DNA of 64,000 bases from Chrysoperla carnea. Its lineage: Eukaryota > Arthropoda > Insecta > Neuroptera > Chrysopidae. The position numbers and the translations under genes were made by a program. The notes under the pieces are model-generated. The model had not been told where the DNA came from and made no database searches. It saw only the letters and a program-made list of their open reading frames with translations. Numbering within the stretch: position 1 is the stretch's first letter; each line of letters starts with the position of its first letter. The DNA is taken from contig NC_058337.1 of NCBI RefSeq assembly GCF_905475395.1, positions 10,466,983 to 10,530,982 of the forward strand, written 5' to 3'. Shown one piece after another: positions 32,314-46,000 of the stretch.

Positions 32314-32995
32314 CAGAGTGTCCCGTGACTCGATGGACTTAGCTTAAGAGCGTATTCTTTGGACAATTTTAACTCGACAATGCCTTATATACTTTTGTCC
32401 AAAAACCAATAGTTAAGGAGTTATGTGCACTATTATGTCCCGGCAAAGCTAATAGTCAAGAGAAGTAAACTTAAACATTTGATTGTTTGTTTGTGTTTTT
32501 TATTTTTTAAATTGTAATTTTAATATCAATTTAATGGTTTAAAAATTAAAAATATGTCAATATTCACTTCATTTACGGATATTGTGGCGGAAATGCAAGA
32601 GCGTCAGTGCGGGAATATTAGCGGCGGTTTCCTGATCTAATATTTTCTAATAAACAAGTATTCTTAAATATTCATCGTCATTTGGTAGAAAAGGCTAATT
32701 TTTTTAAAGCTAATGCAGAACGTCTTGTACAGCAAGAACTTTCCGACGAAGAACCATTCTTAACATGGTCGAAAATAGTCGCTCTAATAGTGAACGAAGA
32801 AAAGTTTTTAATTAATAAAACATTTAACTACTTTACTCAACAATGTACTTACTTTATTGATTAAATTCAATAGTACCCATAACTCCTTAACTATTGAGTT
32901 TTGGACACAAGTATAAAAGGCACTTTCGACTTAAAATTGTACAAAGAATAAGTTAAGCTACGCCCGTCGAGTCACAGACACTCTGTATACTTGTG
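32314..32995. mobile_element. TA-flanked TIR element with a coding-like middle
   Basis: 682 bp. The left end CAGAGTGTCCCGTGACTCGATGG and the right-end complement CAGAGTGTCTGTGACTCGACGGG extend about 125 bp inward (TATACTTTTGTCCAAAA, AACTCCTTAACTAT). TA flanks both ends. The middle (about 32550-32860) has protein-like sequence in two frames, starting MSIFTSFTDIVAEMQERQ and continuing, after a frame break, with RLVQQELSDEEPFLTWSK. It may be a captured or decayed helix-turn-helix domain. I cannot assign a family. Confidence 0.75.
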
Positions 32996-33301
32996 GAAAA
33001 CCATAGTGCAAAAAAATTGCCTTTTATTTTTTAATTATTTTGTAAAATAATAAGTTTTAAAAAAATTATTTTAACCCCTTTTATTTCCTTATTTCTAATG
33101 AGTAAAATTTGATGGACAGGCTCAATGGTATTCGTTTTATAGGTGTAGCTACCTGAACACACACATGAACTGATATTTCATTTCTATAATCACTTAATAT
33201 TTTTAACAAAACTATTCAATATAAATATAGTGGCATAGAAAACTTTAACAATTTGAACTTACACTGATCATATCAGTTCATATGCGAACCAAAATACACC
33301 T

Positions 33302-33307
33302 TTTATT
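33302..33307 (-). terminator. Polyadenylation signal AATAAA of RPE
   Basis: Minus-strand AATAAA within 15 bp of the stop codon. Confidence 0.5.
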
Positions 33308-33315
33308 ATTGCATT

Positions 33316-36300
33316 TTAAACATTACATTTATGAATAGAACTCTCCACAGTTTCTCTAAGTTGTGCAATCACTGCACGTTGGTCGACAGCTCCAATGATG
33401 GCAGTTCCTGATACTATCACATTTGCTCCAGCCTAGAAGAAATAAATTTAATTGGAACTATATAAATTACTTATACCCTTGTGGAAATAAATTTGTTCTG
33501 GAATTCAGAGTATTTAGTTTGAAATTCAGAAGAATATGTGAAGTAAAACTACCTCTGAAAAAGTCAGAAAAAGTCTGATAATATCAAATAAATTATTAAT
33601 GAATCATTTAATGACGGAAAATGTTAATAGATTGAGACTCTTTCAGAAGAAATATTTCTTTCGAAAGAAATATTCTGAGTTCTCCTAGAAGACTTTTTCA
33701 GAATTAATCAGAGATTTTATGAAAATTTAGTTAGCAAAATAAAGTAAGAGTAAGACTAAGAGTTTTTCAGAAATAATCAGTAAAATTTAAAACATTTCAC
33801 ATTTTCGAAAAATTAATTACTGTAGGTTTTACTTTTCTCATATTGAATACTTCTCTTAAGAAAAATAAAAATTGTCCAGGAAATTATTTAGAGTTTTTCT
33901 GACTTATTTATTAGCTCTGAAGAGTAGCCAGAGTGATTGTATATTCAATATATAAATACACACATGTTGTCGACACTTCTCTTATGTGAATAACCATATA
34001 TTTAATATAAAAATGAATTATTCAGTACATTACATGGTCCTTAATGAATTATTCAGTACATTACATGGTCCTTAATATACTGAATAATTCATTTTTATAC
34101 CATGCATATATGTAATATGATGCTACCAACAAAATTTTGGTATAGGTGTCCATAAAATCACCTATTTAGTCCATTTCCGGTTGTCCGTCTGTGGGCACGA
34201 TAACTCAAAAACGAAAAAAGATATCAAGCTGAAATTTTTACAGCGTAATCAGGACGTAAAAAGTGAGGTCGAGTTCGTAAATGAGCAACATAGGTCATTG
34301 GGTCTTGACCTATGGGTCCGTAGGACCCATCTTGTAAACCGTTAGAGATAGAACAAAAGTTTAAATGTAAAAAATGTTCCTTATAAAAAAATAAACAACT
34401 TTTGTTTGAAACATTTTTTCGTAAAGATCACTGTTTACCCGTAAGAGCGGCGTAAATTGTATAGTATGTATTATAAAAATTGTATATGTATGTGCAATGT
34501 GATAGAGTAATCAACACTATTTATGCATGGTATTTCAACAATTAACTCAGTCAATTGTTTGTTTTCACTTGTTATATTAAATATATGGTCATTCACGAAA
34601 AATCCGCTTTTGTGACCTCTGACCTCGAGCAAATTTTTTTCCAGGTATCAGATCGATGATACCAACTTGGAGCTGGGAACCAATTTATTTATCATCTAGT
34701 TTAGTCTTAAATAAAATGTCAATAATCGATATATTTATCCTATTAATTAATATCCGAATAAATAATTCTAAAAGAAATCATATTTAAGATTTCTTAAGTA
34801 TGAATTCCTTTTAACTTATTTTTTAAGAGCTCAAAAAAAACAATTCATTATGAAGTCTTTTTGTGATTCAAATTAGAGAGCTCTTAAGTATTCATTTTTG
34901 CGAATTTAAAAAAAATGAGCTCTTTGATGCGGTCCTAATGTCTACGTGGCGCCTTCAATCAACATTTTGAGGTCTTCAAAACGTCTTCTTCTCAAACGTA
35001 GGATCTGACGTCCAAATCAGAAATCTGAGCTCATACGAACTGACTGAATAACTCATTTTGCTGGCTGGGTTACTGTTTTAATTAGTACGAATTATTATCG
35101 CCAGATGGCGTGGTTGTAACTCCCAGTTATCTGATAAATTGTCAGTGACTTTTTACCATCGAAAAGAAGTATTTTACATTGATCTTGAATTTCCGATTAC
35201 CATGACAACACTTCAAGTCTGAAGAATTTATTAGAGAATAGCATATCTTCAAGTTCACTTTTTTATCCTTAAAATCAGTCCTGGTAGAACCCAACAAGAC
35301 CGAGGGTAAAAAATGTGACAAGACCAAGGATAAAAACACCTGTTTTATTATAAATCAAATTAATTCGATAAAACTGATATTTACTTGGCCAAAATTACAA
35401 AAATTAGATTTTCGACTACCATGCACACTCTCGCTACTATGTAGTGATGATACTTAAATGAATTTAACAAACCTCTGCACACGCACTAATTGTTGATGGA
35501 CCAACACCTCCATCAACTTCAATGTCCAATAATGGATAATTGTGGCGCAACCATTGTACTTTTGGCATCATATCTGTCATAAATTTTTGTCCACCAAATC
35601 CAGGCTCAACGGTCATTACTAATATTAAATCAGCCATATCAATAAATTGTCTGATTGCTTCAATTCCTGTACCAGGTTTTATAGCCAATCCAACCTAAGT
35701 AAAAATAATAAATCTTTTAAAATGATAAATTTTAAATTGTCAAAAATTCCCGGGGATGTTAAAAAAATACCAAACAATATCAGCTAAATTATTACTATAA
35801 AGATTTTGGTATAAAATAGGGATGGCCAAAATTCGACTACAAGATTTGCAATAATGTAATTGGGCATACAGACATAAAAACCAGGCAAATTCCAACTAAA
35901 TTTTTTTTAATTTTTGAAATTTTCTGTTAGGTAAATTGAGTTTTAAGCTCCATTACCATCAGATTTCTTCTTTTGAATCAAACAACTCTTAAATTTTATA
36001 TTTTTTGTATATAGTTTCACTGATACATTAAGTTTTACTACAAGCAAAAGAATTATGGGATCATGAGGAGAGAAAAATCGAAAAGTTGCGAAAAAAAACA
36101 GAAAGGACACTTTGATAAAAAATAAAAACTAGTTTAGTAACTAGATTTTATAAACACCAATACCAAAATTTTGTTCGCAGTATCAATATCAATGTTACAA
36201 ATTTGGGACTAAACTTGCTTGATATATTTAATATATACATGGTATAAAAAAGATAATTAACGAAGCTTTATTCTTTAACGCTGCGACTTATCGAAAAAGG

Positions 36301-37919
36301 ACTTCATAGTTTCTGTTTCGTTTGGTAATTTCAAGGAATCCTGTATTTACACACCAAGCCGATATTTTTTTAGGCACCTTGACTTGGGTTTTGACCTTTA
36401 AGGTCAATTAAAAATCAATTCGTTTTCGTTACTGATAAGAGATAGAAGATCCTTTTAAATTAGAAAGATGTTTATAAAAACTCAAAACGTTTTTTCGAAA
36501 TATGAGTAGGAATAAATTAATTGATTGGGCGAAGCACAGGGTTCACGTTAATGATTCGCAGATTCATTACAAGCATGGCCTCTTAGGGTTAACGCGAAAA
36601 AGCCAAAAATTTGCCCACCCGTACTAAATTGACCCGATTAAATTGGAAAACATGATTGTTTTCAAGGTCGAAACTTATCAGTACCCTATAAAGAATATTA
36701 AAATAATTTTGGAAAATTGGAAAACTCAGAACTTTTATAATTTTCCCATGTCAAAGTTTGTTTTTCGTCTTCCAATTTTCATGAATTTTTAAAAGAATAT
36801 AAAATTTAAACTGTAAAAACTAGTTTCCAAGAAAAAATTTTTTTTAAGTGGAAAAACTCGGAAAATTAATAATTTTTCCAGGTCGAAATGAATTTTTTCG
36901 TGAATCCGCCACCGAGAAATAGAAAATTTTTTTAAAATAAAAAATTTTAATTTTTGATGATTTTAAAACAAAAAATTGATGGAGCCCCACTTCTGCATTA
37001 TTACCAAAGAAAATTTTATTTTCTACAACTTTCTTTGTTTCTTATAAAAAGTTCTCTATCTCGGTAATGGTACATCGGATCGAAATAAAGTATAGTCGAG
37101 TATTTTCCTTTTAGAGATTTATCTTCCATATCAATATGTTCTCGAAATGCGATAGTTATAGGTCACCCCGTATATTTCACGTAAAAATGGAAATGTTAAG
37201 AGTATGTACTTAATTTGGTAGTAAATTTCAAGATAGACTTTCAACTTTCCCACTAAAACCACTCTTACGGATTTCCCTAGTGCAAAAAAATAAATGACCT
37301 TTTTTGACCTTGAATAAAATGTTTAGCACAAGTGAAATCGTGAGATCGATGTGGATCAATCGATCTTGAAAGGATGAAGTCAAGCACCCGTAGGAAAGTT
37401 ACTATAGAAACAGTTAAATATTATTGAAAGTATGACATGAAATGATTAAGCAAAAAAATGGAAATTAATACTGAACAAATGCAAAAGTACTTACTTTCAT
37501 ACCTGCTTCTTTGATTTTTCGACAAACTGGAACAATATCTTTAACTGGTTCTACATGGAATGTATATTGATCAACTCCAGCATCAGCCATAGGTTCTATC
37601 CACTAATTTAAAAAACTTATTTACCAAAGATATTTTATAAATTTTATTTTCTTAAATATAGATTTGTACATAAACTTACCTGCTCTGGATTTGATACCAT
37701 CATATGAGTTTCAAAAAACGCATCCTTTAATTTTGACCGCAAACACTTGACAACAGGATGACCGAATGTAAGATTTGGAACAAAATGTCCATCCATAACG
37801 TCCAAGTGCAAATAGTCAGCACCATTGTCTAATAATTTTTTTGATTCATTAAATAATTCTGATAGATCTGAATTCAGAATAGATGGACCTATTTTGCACT
37901 TTAATGTTGGAAGCGACAT
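33316..37919 (-). CDS. RPE: Ribulose-phosphate 3-epimerase
   Basis: Four exons: 37919-37680, 37602-37495, 35694-35473 and 33432-33316 (TAA). Total 687 nt, 228 aa, the same length as the human enzyme. It interconverts ribulose-5-phosphate and xylulose-5-phosphate in the cytosolic pentose phosphate pathway. Conserved residues are in place: KIGPSIL with Ser13, [14 protein letters not shown] with His38/Asp40/Met42, His72 and Met74 in [18 protein letters not shown], and EVDGGVGP with the second catalytic acid Asp177, then VSGTAI. Asp40 and Asp177 are the expected acid/base pair. The donor after exon 3 is the weaker GTTTGT. The frame stays open upstream for 35 codons, but the family starts at MSLPT-type sequence, so I chose ATG 37919. 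Introns 2 and 3 are about 1.8 and 2.0 kb and carry repeats. Confidence 0.97.
34018..34094. repeat. 31-bp tandem duplication plus inverted copy
   Basis: GAATTATTCAGTACATTACATGG...CCTTAAT occurs twice in direct tandem, then ACTGAATAATTCATTTTTAT returns inverted. It lies in RPE intron 3, abutting the family A copy. Confidence 0.8.
34095..34600. repeat. Family A arm
   Basis: Starts TTTATACCATGCATATATG and runs colinear with the left arm of the 5930 element (CCATTTCCGGTTGTCCGTCTG, GATAACTCAAAAACGAAAAAA, GGTCCGTAGGACCCATCTTG, ATCACTGTTTACCCGTAAG). The right arm is absent. RPE intron 3. Confidence 0.8.
36145..36246. repeat. Family A terminus
   Basis: ATAAACACCAATACCAAAATTTTGTTCGC... ends TATATTTAATATATACATGGTATAA, the inverted terminus of family A, in RPE intron 2. 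Confidence 0.75.
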
Positions 37920-40095
37920 TATGCTAAACGAATCAGTTAAACTGTTTAAAACGGAACAACAAGACGTATTATAAAACCTTGGCCGCTGCATGTATTGCCA
38001 CTTTTTTGTATGTTTGAAATTCAATTTTCAATCATAATCAGTTTGACCCACGTGCTCTTAAGCAGCTCTAAACAGCTGATTCAGTTCGTGTGTTTTCATA
38101 CCATTTTTAGCTAATAATTTAATTAATTCTAATATTTTCATTTTAAACTTTATCATTCATTTAGTCTCAAGTCTTCTAGTTTCATTCAACTTCTTCAGAT
38201 TTTAATTTTTAATATAAAGGACATAGTTTATTAGTCTAATCCAGCATTTATTTGTATCAGAAATCGTTAAAAATTTTATATACGCCCTTGAGTTTTCAAA
38301 ACTCAGAGGTACTTAAACAAATTTTTTCCTACATTGTGGGCTTGTTTAAAATAACAATGCGTGTCTTCTTTTGTGCGAGTCAGTGTTAACAACATGAAGT
38401 GAGGAACTTATCGTACATTTGTACCAGTAGCTTAAAATCATTGTACATAAAGCAGAATTATCGTAGTTATCAAAATAACTTATTTAATGAATAAATGCAT
38501 GAGGATTCAAATACAAAATTCAGAGAAAATGCGGACGCTATTTTATAATATGTAAACGTTTTTATTTATTTTATAGAAGTCCATTGTCAAACGTATATTA
38601 ATTTTTATATGCAAAATCCAAACGAAGAGAAGTAAAAAATTCCTTAAAGACAAAAGGTACAATTTTACCGCACAAAAGCGAATGCACATTGTTATTCTGG
38701 ACAAGCCCAATCAAGCTCAATGTATGACTCACTTTTAGTAACGATATTTCCAAAGTAGTGTTCGAGGTGTATCGTCAAATTGGCGTCAAGGTCAACCTGA
38801 CCCAACAAGCTTACAATTCGAGAATTAGTCGCAATGTGGTCGCAATACATCGAACACAGTTCAGTAGCACAAGGGGAGTAGATAAGGAACATGTACATTT
38901 AAGTATGGAGTGTAGAGGTAAGGAGAACCGTCTATGTTTGATCAAATGTCTGCAAAAAAGCATACTGCAGCAACGAGTAAATTTCAAATTTCCTTTCCAT
39001 TTTAAAAAGTGATTACCTTTTGTTTCGGACAGTTTGTTAAAAATTAATGTGATAAAATGATTAACAAATATCTTGTACCATTGTTCAACTTATTACTGTC
39101 TGTTCGAAATAATAATGAATCGTAATTGAAATGAAGAGGCCTATTATATCTTACTATTTATTACACATTCCTACACTAATTGACACAACATCATATTCTA
39201 CACAAAACAACACCTATAAGTTCACACCATACCCGGCTTCAACACTAGCGCCATTCTGGGTACTTTTTGAACTGTTATTTAATGCTTTTTCGTTTTGATC
39301 ACCATTTAAGACCCGCCTTACCTCTTTACTTCATTATTATAAGGTATGTTTCTTTTGTTACCTGATGTGTAAACCAGGTAAACCATCTATTGTAAGTAGA
39401 GAGGGATAGTCGTATTACCATCTTATTACACTGAAATGCTGAATTCACACACAAAGCGAAAGCGACAAGCGGCAACTGTATGCAATTGTGCGAACTGTTG
39501 TTGGTTTATACGTTACATAAGTATCTGATTTACAACAACAAAGAATTATTTAAAAAATTTTGCATTTTAATAAACCAATTCAAATTTACTTCTAAAACAG
39601 TGTAGAGTATCATATGGCGTCTTAAATGACATCAAACCGTGACATACAATTATTTGTGTATATGGAAGTTTACAAGTATTTGCAAGTTTATATGCTTTTC
39701 ATATGGGGTGACGTAGTACTGCAAAGTACATCTGATTGGTGTTTGCTGTCACGTGACCTGATGATAATTTTAAGAATTTATTTTTTTAAATAATAAAATC
39801 ATGATGAATCATTAGAAACTTTTATTCAACCGATTCTTATTGGAAAAAAGCCTATTAAAATAGTATCAAATTATAAAAAAGTTTTTTTACTGCTGTATAG
39901 AGAGAGAGACAAGTATCAGCTATTTCTACATCCTAAAGTCCAGGCAGAGCATACGAATGCAGATTGCGCTTGCGTCTCCGGCAACTGTATAGTGAATACA
40001 GATGTATTAAAATAATACGAAGCAAAAACAAAATCATAATTTTTAAACAAAACACCACCGAAATAATATCAAGTACAAGTTTTTTTTGAATCAGA
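37920..40095. promoter_or_regulatory. Divergent RPE / CTP synthase intergenic region
   Basis: 2.2 kb between the RPE and CTP synthase start codons. 38680-39012 is less AT-rich than its surroundings and open on both strands, but I cannot identify a protein or RNA. CACGTGAC at 39751-39758 contains an E-box (CACGTG). At 39730-39840 there is a short repeat shared with the region upstream of the SPOUT1 homologue (about 17940-18050). No TATA box close to either start. Confidence 0.4.
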
Positions 40096-43000
40096 ATGTC
40101 GTCCATGAAATATATTTTGGTTACGGGTGGTGTTATAAGTGGTGTTGGCAAAGGTGTCATTGCGAGTTCGTTTGGAACAATTTTAAAATCATGCGGAATA
40201 CATGTAACTTCAATTAAAATTGATCCATACATAAATATCGATGCTGGAACGTTTTCGCCCTACGAACATGGTATGTTAATTTTGTACAGAAATTTTTCTT
40301 TTATTAATCGATAATTACTTCAACTGACATGAACAACTTTTTAAAATATATAAACACAACGTGCCATGTGGCAACCATCCAACAAATCAAGGGAAATTTA
40401 GGCATTGATTTGCAAATATTTTGTTAATAAATAATAAATTTTGTGTTATATTTTTTATTTGATCAAATTTTAGTTCAGTAATTTATTGTTTTTAAGACGA
40501 TCTTCAATTTTTTATTAATGCTAACAACTGTCAAAACTAAATGATTGGCGCCACTTTTAGTAAGTACTTCCATATTCAAATTTAAAATGAATGGATGTAT
40601 TAGAGATTAGTAATTAAATTTATACGCACATACTTCAATCATTGTAAATAGTTTTATCAACAAACTGAACGAAATCTTATATATTTAAACGAGCAATTCT
40701 TGTATATATATCAACGATCTTGGAAATGGCTCCAACGATTTTCATGAAAATGACTATGTAGGGGTTTTTTGGGGCGATAAGTCGATCTAGCTAGGTTTCA
40801 TTTATCAGAAATGTCGTTTTATCCGTCTTTTCATGAAAAATCTTATATATTTAAACGAGCAATTCTTGTATATACGGGGTGTTCCAAACCACCCGTCCAG
40901 GCTGATTATTCTGAATAGTTTTCAAAAAAAATTGAAACGAAAAAACACGTATCTAACTTTATCTAACTCTATCTAACCATACCAAAAACACCCTCCACCC
41001 TCAACCCCTGTTAGGGGTAGGGGGTGTAACTTGAAAAAATCAAATGGAAACCCCTATTTTTTTCTGCAGATTTGGATTCTTCAGAAGAAAAGACAAACAT
41101 TTTGTCTAAGAAATTTTTCCCGATTTTCGGTAGATCACGCTACAATCGACAAAAATCGTTCTTTTAGATTTGGCATTAGAATTGCAGTTCAAGTGAAGGC
41201 GAGAAAAGTTTTTTGAGTCGAGAATAGTTATTTTCAATTTTGTTTTTGTTTTTTTGAAGAAAAGACTATTCTGTTTTTGTTTTTCATATTTTATTATGAT
41301 TTAGAAAAATTATTTTTGTAAAAATGTTTTTTTTTTATTTTGGAAAGTCTGAAAAAAAATTAAATCTAAAATGATTCATATCTAATTCTTTCTAAGAGCT
41401 TTATTTAGCATCCTCCCAATTGTCTAGTGGTTTACCTCAATTACCGCAATTCGACATTTTCGCTTCTCTTTTATTTTCGTTGAATTTCTAACTTTTGTGT
41501 TGCTTTTGTTTTGTTTTTGTTTTGGTTCTGTGTGTTTGTGTTTTTATTTTTATTTTTACTTTTTCGTTTTGATTTTTGTCATTGAACGGCGCAATTCTTA
41601 TGCCAAATCTAAAAGAACGATTTTTGTCGATTGTAGCGCGATCTACCGAAAATCGGGAAAAATTTCTTAGACAAAATGTTTGTCTTTTCTTCTGAAGAAT
41701 CCAAATCTGCAGAAAAAAATAGGGGTTTCCATTTGATTTTTTCAAGTTACACCCCCTACCCCTAACAGGGGTTGAGGGTGGAGGGTGTTTTTGATATGGT
41801 TAGATAGAGTTTCAAAAAATATTTGATACGTGTTTTTTCGTTTCAATTTTTTTTTTAAACTATTCAGAATAATCAGCCTGGACGGGTGGTTTGGAACACC
41901 CAGTATATATATATATATATATATATCAACGATCTTGGAAATGGCTCCAACGATTTTCATGAAAATGACTATGTAGGGGTTTTTTGGGGCGATAAGTCGA
42001 TCTAGCTAGGTTTCATTTATCAGAAATGTCGTTTTATCCGTCTTTTCATGAAAAATTCATCAGATATCTATTGGTGTATAACGTAGTTAATGAAATACAA
42101 TGCAAATTATTACATAACAAAAAGGAGGCGTTTGAGTAGTCTAAAGTGAAAAATATGACTCTTGCTGACATCTATTGGCGAATAACCGAGCGAAGCTCGG
42201 TCATCCAGATATTATATTAAAAGTAGCAAATTATGAAATCCGTAAATTTGCATTTTAGCGACTTTTCTAAAAAATGGTCCTAGTCGGCCAGGAAAAAACG
42301 AAATTAAAGCGTTTATTTTACGTATATTACGAATCCGTTGATGGAGATGGTGAAAAAAAAAACAATTTTTCTTTAATTAACGAAAATATCGTATTTTTCC
42401 CCTTTTATATTGTCAAAATTTTCGCAAAATAAATAATATACAGGGTGGACTATTTTAATCTATTATGGTTTATAGTTCGTTTTGACGTTAATCAATTAAA
42501 AAATAGCTTAAAAAAGTTGCCGAGTTTGAGAGGGGGGGGGCACCATGTTCTGACATCAAATTGAACGTAGTTCTCCGGGTTGATTTAATAGTTAATTTAG
42601 AACTTAAAACGCAACAAATAGAAAAATACAAAAAGTTGATTCTCATAAGAAAACTAACATTTTTTATTTAAAACATTTTTTTCGAAAATCATTATCTTTC
42701 GGAGGAAATGTGACTTAAAAATATGATTATTGCATTAAATCGAAAGAAAATATGCCGCTAGCTTTAGAAAATACTTTTAGGCAAAAGTTGTCAAGGACAA
42801 TAAATTTTCAAGATTATTTGAAGAACAAGAACATTTTTGTCAAATGACAAAAAATTCAGGTCAAAGTCATGGGCATAGGTGAATGTTCTCCATTGCCCGT
42901 GCCAACTTTTGGCTAAAGCATTTTTATGTAGCTAGCGTGTTTTCTTTCCATTCAATGCAATAACGACATATTTTCAAGTCGCATTTTTTACGAAAGCTAA

Positions 43001-46000
43001 CGAATTTCGAAAAAATGCTGAAGCTGAAACTTAAATTATTATTTTTGAAACTCTCATGACCTTGAATATTCATTTCAAAGAAGTTTTCAAACTTTTTTTT
43101 TTTTTTTCAAAATATTCATTTTACCAATATCATTGCAATTTTGATTAATACTATATTTATGTGTTCAATATTGTTTTCAGGAGAGGTATACGTATTGGAT
43201 GACGGTGGTGAAGTTGATTTGGATTTGGGAAATTATGAACGTTTTTTGGACATAACCTTACACAAGGATAATAATATTACTACAGGGAAAATATATCAAA
43301 CCGTTATTAATAAAGAAAGGCAAGGTGACTACTTAGGAAAAACTGTACAAGGTAATTATATAATTATTATATATCTTTAGTAGATACTACGGATCGAACG
43401 CATTCACAATCTAATATGCAAAGTTAGGTAATTCATAGCCAAGTAAAATTAAAAACACCCATAATAGCCTAATGGGTGAAAAAAAATTCATTCAAAAAGT
43501 TAAAACGGATCGAAAAACATAAAAATGAAAACAAACAATTGATGGAATTAATCAATGAAATACCCTGTATAGGAAGTGTTGAATGTCAGTGCTTGTATTT
43601 TTTTTTTTTTTTTTTTTTTATAAATTAGAAGAGCTTAAAAAACCAACCCAATTCTGGCCGCTATTTTCTAGAATTTTTATAGTATTTTCAAGAATTTGTT
43701 TTCGTTTTTCTATAATGTTTCACAAGACCACTAGTTCAAGCTACCTACAAAAATTCGACTCCCTATTTTTTATAGTTTCGTAGAAAATGGACAAAAAATT
43801 TTTGTCTTTATTTGCGCCCTCACAGGTAAACAGTGATGTTTACAAAAAATATTTCAAACAAAAATTCTTTATTTTTTTACAATAGTACATTCTTTATCTT
43901 TTAAATGTCCTGAGTATATTATACAAATATCCATTTTGAGTTATCGTGATTACAGACAGACAGACAACCAGAAATAGACTAATTAGGTGATTTTATGAAG
44001 GCCTATACCAAAATTTTGTTCGTATCATCAATATTTCTAAGCCTTATAAACTTAGGACTACAATTAGTAATGTTAAAAATATAATTATGAACTTATTATC
44101 TTGTTATTTATGAACTTGTTATCTTGAACCTTGTGATTTTTTCACGGAAAAAGCCAGTACTCAATTTGTTTTTCATTATAATTCTTTTAATTTTTATATT
44201 GAAGACATTAACATAACTCATCTTAACTTTTCCACTCAAGATCCAACCATTTTTGTCGGAGATACAGGTATCTGAAATTACATAAATGTTTTTGATAATT
44301 CTATTTGACAAAATTCTGTGTCGGTGAGTGTATAAATCATAATTAATTATTTAAATTTTCATGTACAAGTTCTAATTTTGCTGGTTTATCCTCGTATATA
44401 CGGGATTAAACAGTAACATTTTAAAATTATTTATCAAAAATTATTATATTATTCATAAATTAATTGCACCTTCCGAGACGGGATAGCATTCATCCCCTCT
44501 CCCCACCACTCCCACATCGATTCTATATGAATAATTGTTCCTTGAGCTATTTTTTACCTGATTTCCATATTTCATATAAATTAGATTTGTACGAAAAAGT
44601 TTAGAACTGTCAATGATTGGGAGATTCATAATTCTAGAGAACTCAAAAAATTTATACGCTTTGCATTAACAAATTTTAATTTTTTTTAGTAATTCCACAT
44701 ATAACAGACCAAATTCAAGAATGGGTTGAACGAGTAGCTAAAAAATCAGTTAGTCCAGGTGGTGAAGAACCACAAGTATGTATTGTTGAACTTGGTGGAA
44801 CGATTGGTGATATCGAGGGAATGCCTTTTGTTGAAGCATTTCGACAGTTTCAATTTCGCGTGAAAAGGGACAATTTTTGTTGTGCCCATGTATCGTTAGT
44901 TCCACAACCTAGATCAACGGGTGAAGCAAAAACTAAACCAACACAATCGTCTGTACGTGAACTAAGAGGCCTTGGTTTATCACCAGATCTGATTATATGC
45001 CGATCTGAATCACCCATTGACATAGAAATTAAAAAGAAAATTTCCAATTTCTGTCATGTGGAACCCGAACAAGTAATTTTTATACCTGACTTATCGTCTA
45101 TATATCGTGTACCGATTTTAATGGAATCACAAGGAATATTAGAATATTTAATTGACCGTTTAAAACTAAATATTGTTAAACCACAACCACGAAAGTTCAT
45201 GCAAAAGTGGCGTGATCTAGCCGAACGTGTTGACACTTTACGCAAAGAGGTAAATATCTCTTTAGTTGGAAAATATACTAAACTAGAAGATTCATATACG
45301 TCTGTCACGAAAGCTTTGCAACATGCTGCAATCGCGGTTGGATATAAGCTGAATTTAAAATATATTGAGGCAGCTAATTTGGAAAAGGCTACCAAATTAG
45401 AAGATCCTATTGCATATCACGAAGCTTGGCAACAACTTTGTAAGAGTCAGTAAGTATCGTTTTATCAATTTACCGAGGGTAAATTCACTTTATACGTTCA
45501 GTTTCATATACATAAAATGTTAATTAATGGAATCAATAATGTTTTATGTTAACTAGTGTTAATCAATAGGCAACTTTTGAGAATACTTTTCTGAACATCA
45601 GAAAAAATATATCAAAAGTTATAATCCAATTAATCTATGGAGGCCCAATGTTAAATTTGATAAAATAGTCAGGTAAAAAATCTCAAAGGTCAAAAACTCT
45701 TTAGAATTGTCCAAAATATAATATCAAATGATTTTAAAATCAATTTTTTGACCATAACCACAAGATAACCTTTCCTTTCGTCAATAACTAGTTTTCGTTG
45801 AAAATCCCAAATATTATTCTTTCAAATTCTTATATCTTGAAAACGCTAAGGTTAATTAAAACATGTCAGGAGTCAAAAAATGCTTAGAGTCGGTCAAAAT
45901 ATAAAATCCAATAATATTTTAGATTTTAAATAAAGAGAATGTAGGGTCCCGAAATAGGAAATTTCTGCCCTATCGTAAGGGCGTAAATCGAAAATGCACA

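Noticed and set aside
37920-38024. N-terminal extension of RPE (35 residues)
   Set aside because: The frame is open but the family starts at the MSLPT position and the extension has no conserved or clear targeting features. It could be 5' UTR.
41031-41745. Two nearly identical frames on opposite strands
   Set aside because: They are the same non-coding DNA in the two arms of a fold-back element; AT-rich, no domain.
45054-45395. 113-codon minus-strand frame
   Set aside because: Antisense shadow of CTP synthase exon 3.
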